DNA of 64,000 nucleotides from Allodiplogaster sudhausi (Eukaryota; Nematoda; Chromadorea; Rhabditida; Diplogasteridae): the NCBI GenBank assembly GCA_945643635.1, contig CALZFC010000021.1, positions 3,831,001 through 3,895,000 on the forward strand, read 5' to 3'. A model generated the notes under the pieces. That model was not told the DNA's origin. It made no database searches and saw only the letters and a list, made by a program, of their open reading frames with translations. The translations under genes were made by a program, and so were the position numbers. Every line of letters starts with the position of its first letter. The stretch's first letter is position 1. This document shows positions 63,257 through 64,000 of this stretch, in pieces.

Positions 63257-64000
63257 AAGGGGGGGATCATATAAAAAGAAGTTCTCACAGTCCAACTGCG
63301 AGGAGAGAAGGTATACAGCAACCCGATAATGAAAAAAGGGTTTCATATTTCTAAAACATAAAGTGAGGTTAAAGGAAGACTATCACCAGAAAAAAATAAT
63401 TCAGGCTCAATTTGCCGCTTTTAACCCATGAGCAGGCAGGCACTCACGGGTTGAAAGCGGCAACTTGTGGAAAAAACACAAAGTACTTTCGGCTCAGTGT
63501 GATCGAAGGAACAAAACAAAAAGCATCAATTCAATGGAACAAGAGAAATCTCGATTGAATTTATGTTTTCCTTGCAGGCTAATTAAACTGCAGGCGTTTT
63601 CTATCAATTGCATAATGGTGTCAATATCCTTTTATAATTAAATAAACTGAAGAAAGGAAATTATAAAAAAAGGTGAATGAGAAAATTTTCGTGCTAACTT
63701 TCCGAGTCATCTAACTTGCCTCCACGCAAATCGCCTGTCTAGTACAGAAGGATCATGGATGGAGAGTTAGTAAGAAAGAAAAAGAGAGAACGAGAGAGCG
63801 AGCAGTAAAGACAGAGCGGCAGAGTTCGAGTAAGACAGAGAGGAAGGGAGAAAGAGCAAGGGAGCGGCAGAGAGAAAGGACAGCAGAGAATTTGAGGAGG
63901 GGAGAAATCCCACCCGTTCGGCCGTACATCTCTATGGTTGCAATGCAACATTTGTGCTGGAGAGCCAGCAGCTAGTAATCCGCTCCTGCAAAAATCCCCT
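62848..64000. other. Upstream flank of the large gene, no gene seen
   Basis: This should contain the promoter and 5' UTR of the minus-strand gene starting at 62847, unless further 5' exons lie beyond the window. It holds a (GA)n tract at 63160-63255, a hairpin at 63412-63463 and purine-rich sequence at 63770-63900. No splice-supported exon was found. Confidence 0.5.
63412..63463. repeat. Short perfect-looking hairpin
   Basis: TTGCCGCTTTTAACCC (from 63412) pairs with GGGTTGAAAGCGGCAA (to 63463). Pairing extends through TGAG/CTCA to a 10-base loop, giving about 20 paired positions. No flanking target duplication is clear. Confidence 0.6.

Overview
The window reads as nuclear DNA of a nematode. 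Genes are split into many small exons with GT-AG introns. The best-preserved gene, on the minus strand, is a nematode-type cytoplasmic intermediate filament protein of the IFB-1 kind, with a lamin-like tail and two alternative heads. Long (CT)n/(GA)n tracts and small DNA transposons fill the non-coding space. I cannot name the species or clade. Gene models were built by hand from reading frames, splice sites and intron phase, and boundaries are mostly good to the base.

Layout. 130-2541 is a 2.4-kb inverted repeat with arms in perfect register. 2740-4293 (-) holds the 3' end of an unrecognised coiled-coil gene. A 440-bp hAT-like element full of GGGGCC units lies at 5005-5444. A SMYD-type MYND/SET protein (+) runs from 6015 to 8984. 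8985-19928 has no intact gene; it holds a 4.7-kb direct tandem duplication (10589-15293 and 15294-19995) whose breakpoint falls inside exon 1 of a MAP kinase kinase of the MKK3/6 (SEK-1) type (+, 19929-23337). A 5'-truncated non-LTR reverse transcriptase lies at 25978-27285 (-).

A probable metzincin-type zinc protease (+) spans 27421-32911. The intron that splits its zinc site carries a 1.8-kb element with terminal inverted repeats. The ifb-1-like gene (-) covers 34957-39719, with a second set of 5' exons reaching 42525. Upstream on the same strand is an 18-kb gene (44414-62847) for a protein of about 1,200 residues. It has a Ser/Pro-rich N-terminal half, a long Glu/Arg-rich helix and a Ser-rich tail. 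I do not recognise its family; it is the best candidate here for something undescribed. Its introns hold a Tc1-like and a piggyBac-like miniature element.

The genes do not form one pathway. The MKK points to p38 stress signalling and the SMYD protein to lysine methylation. The filament gene and its charged-helix neighbour might both be structural proteins of epithelia, but that link rests only on position and composition.
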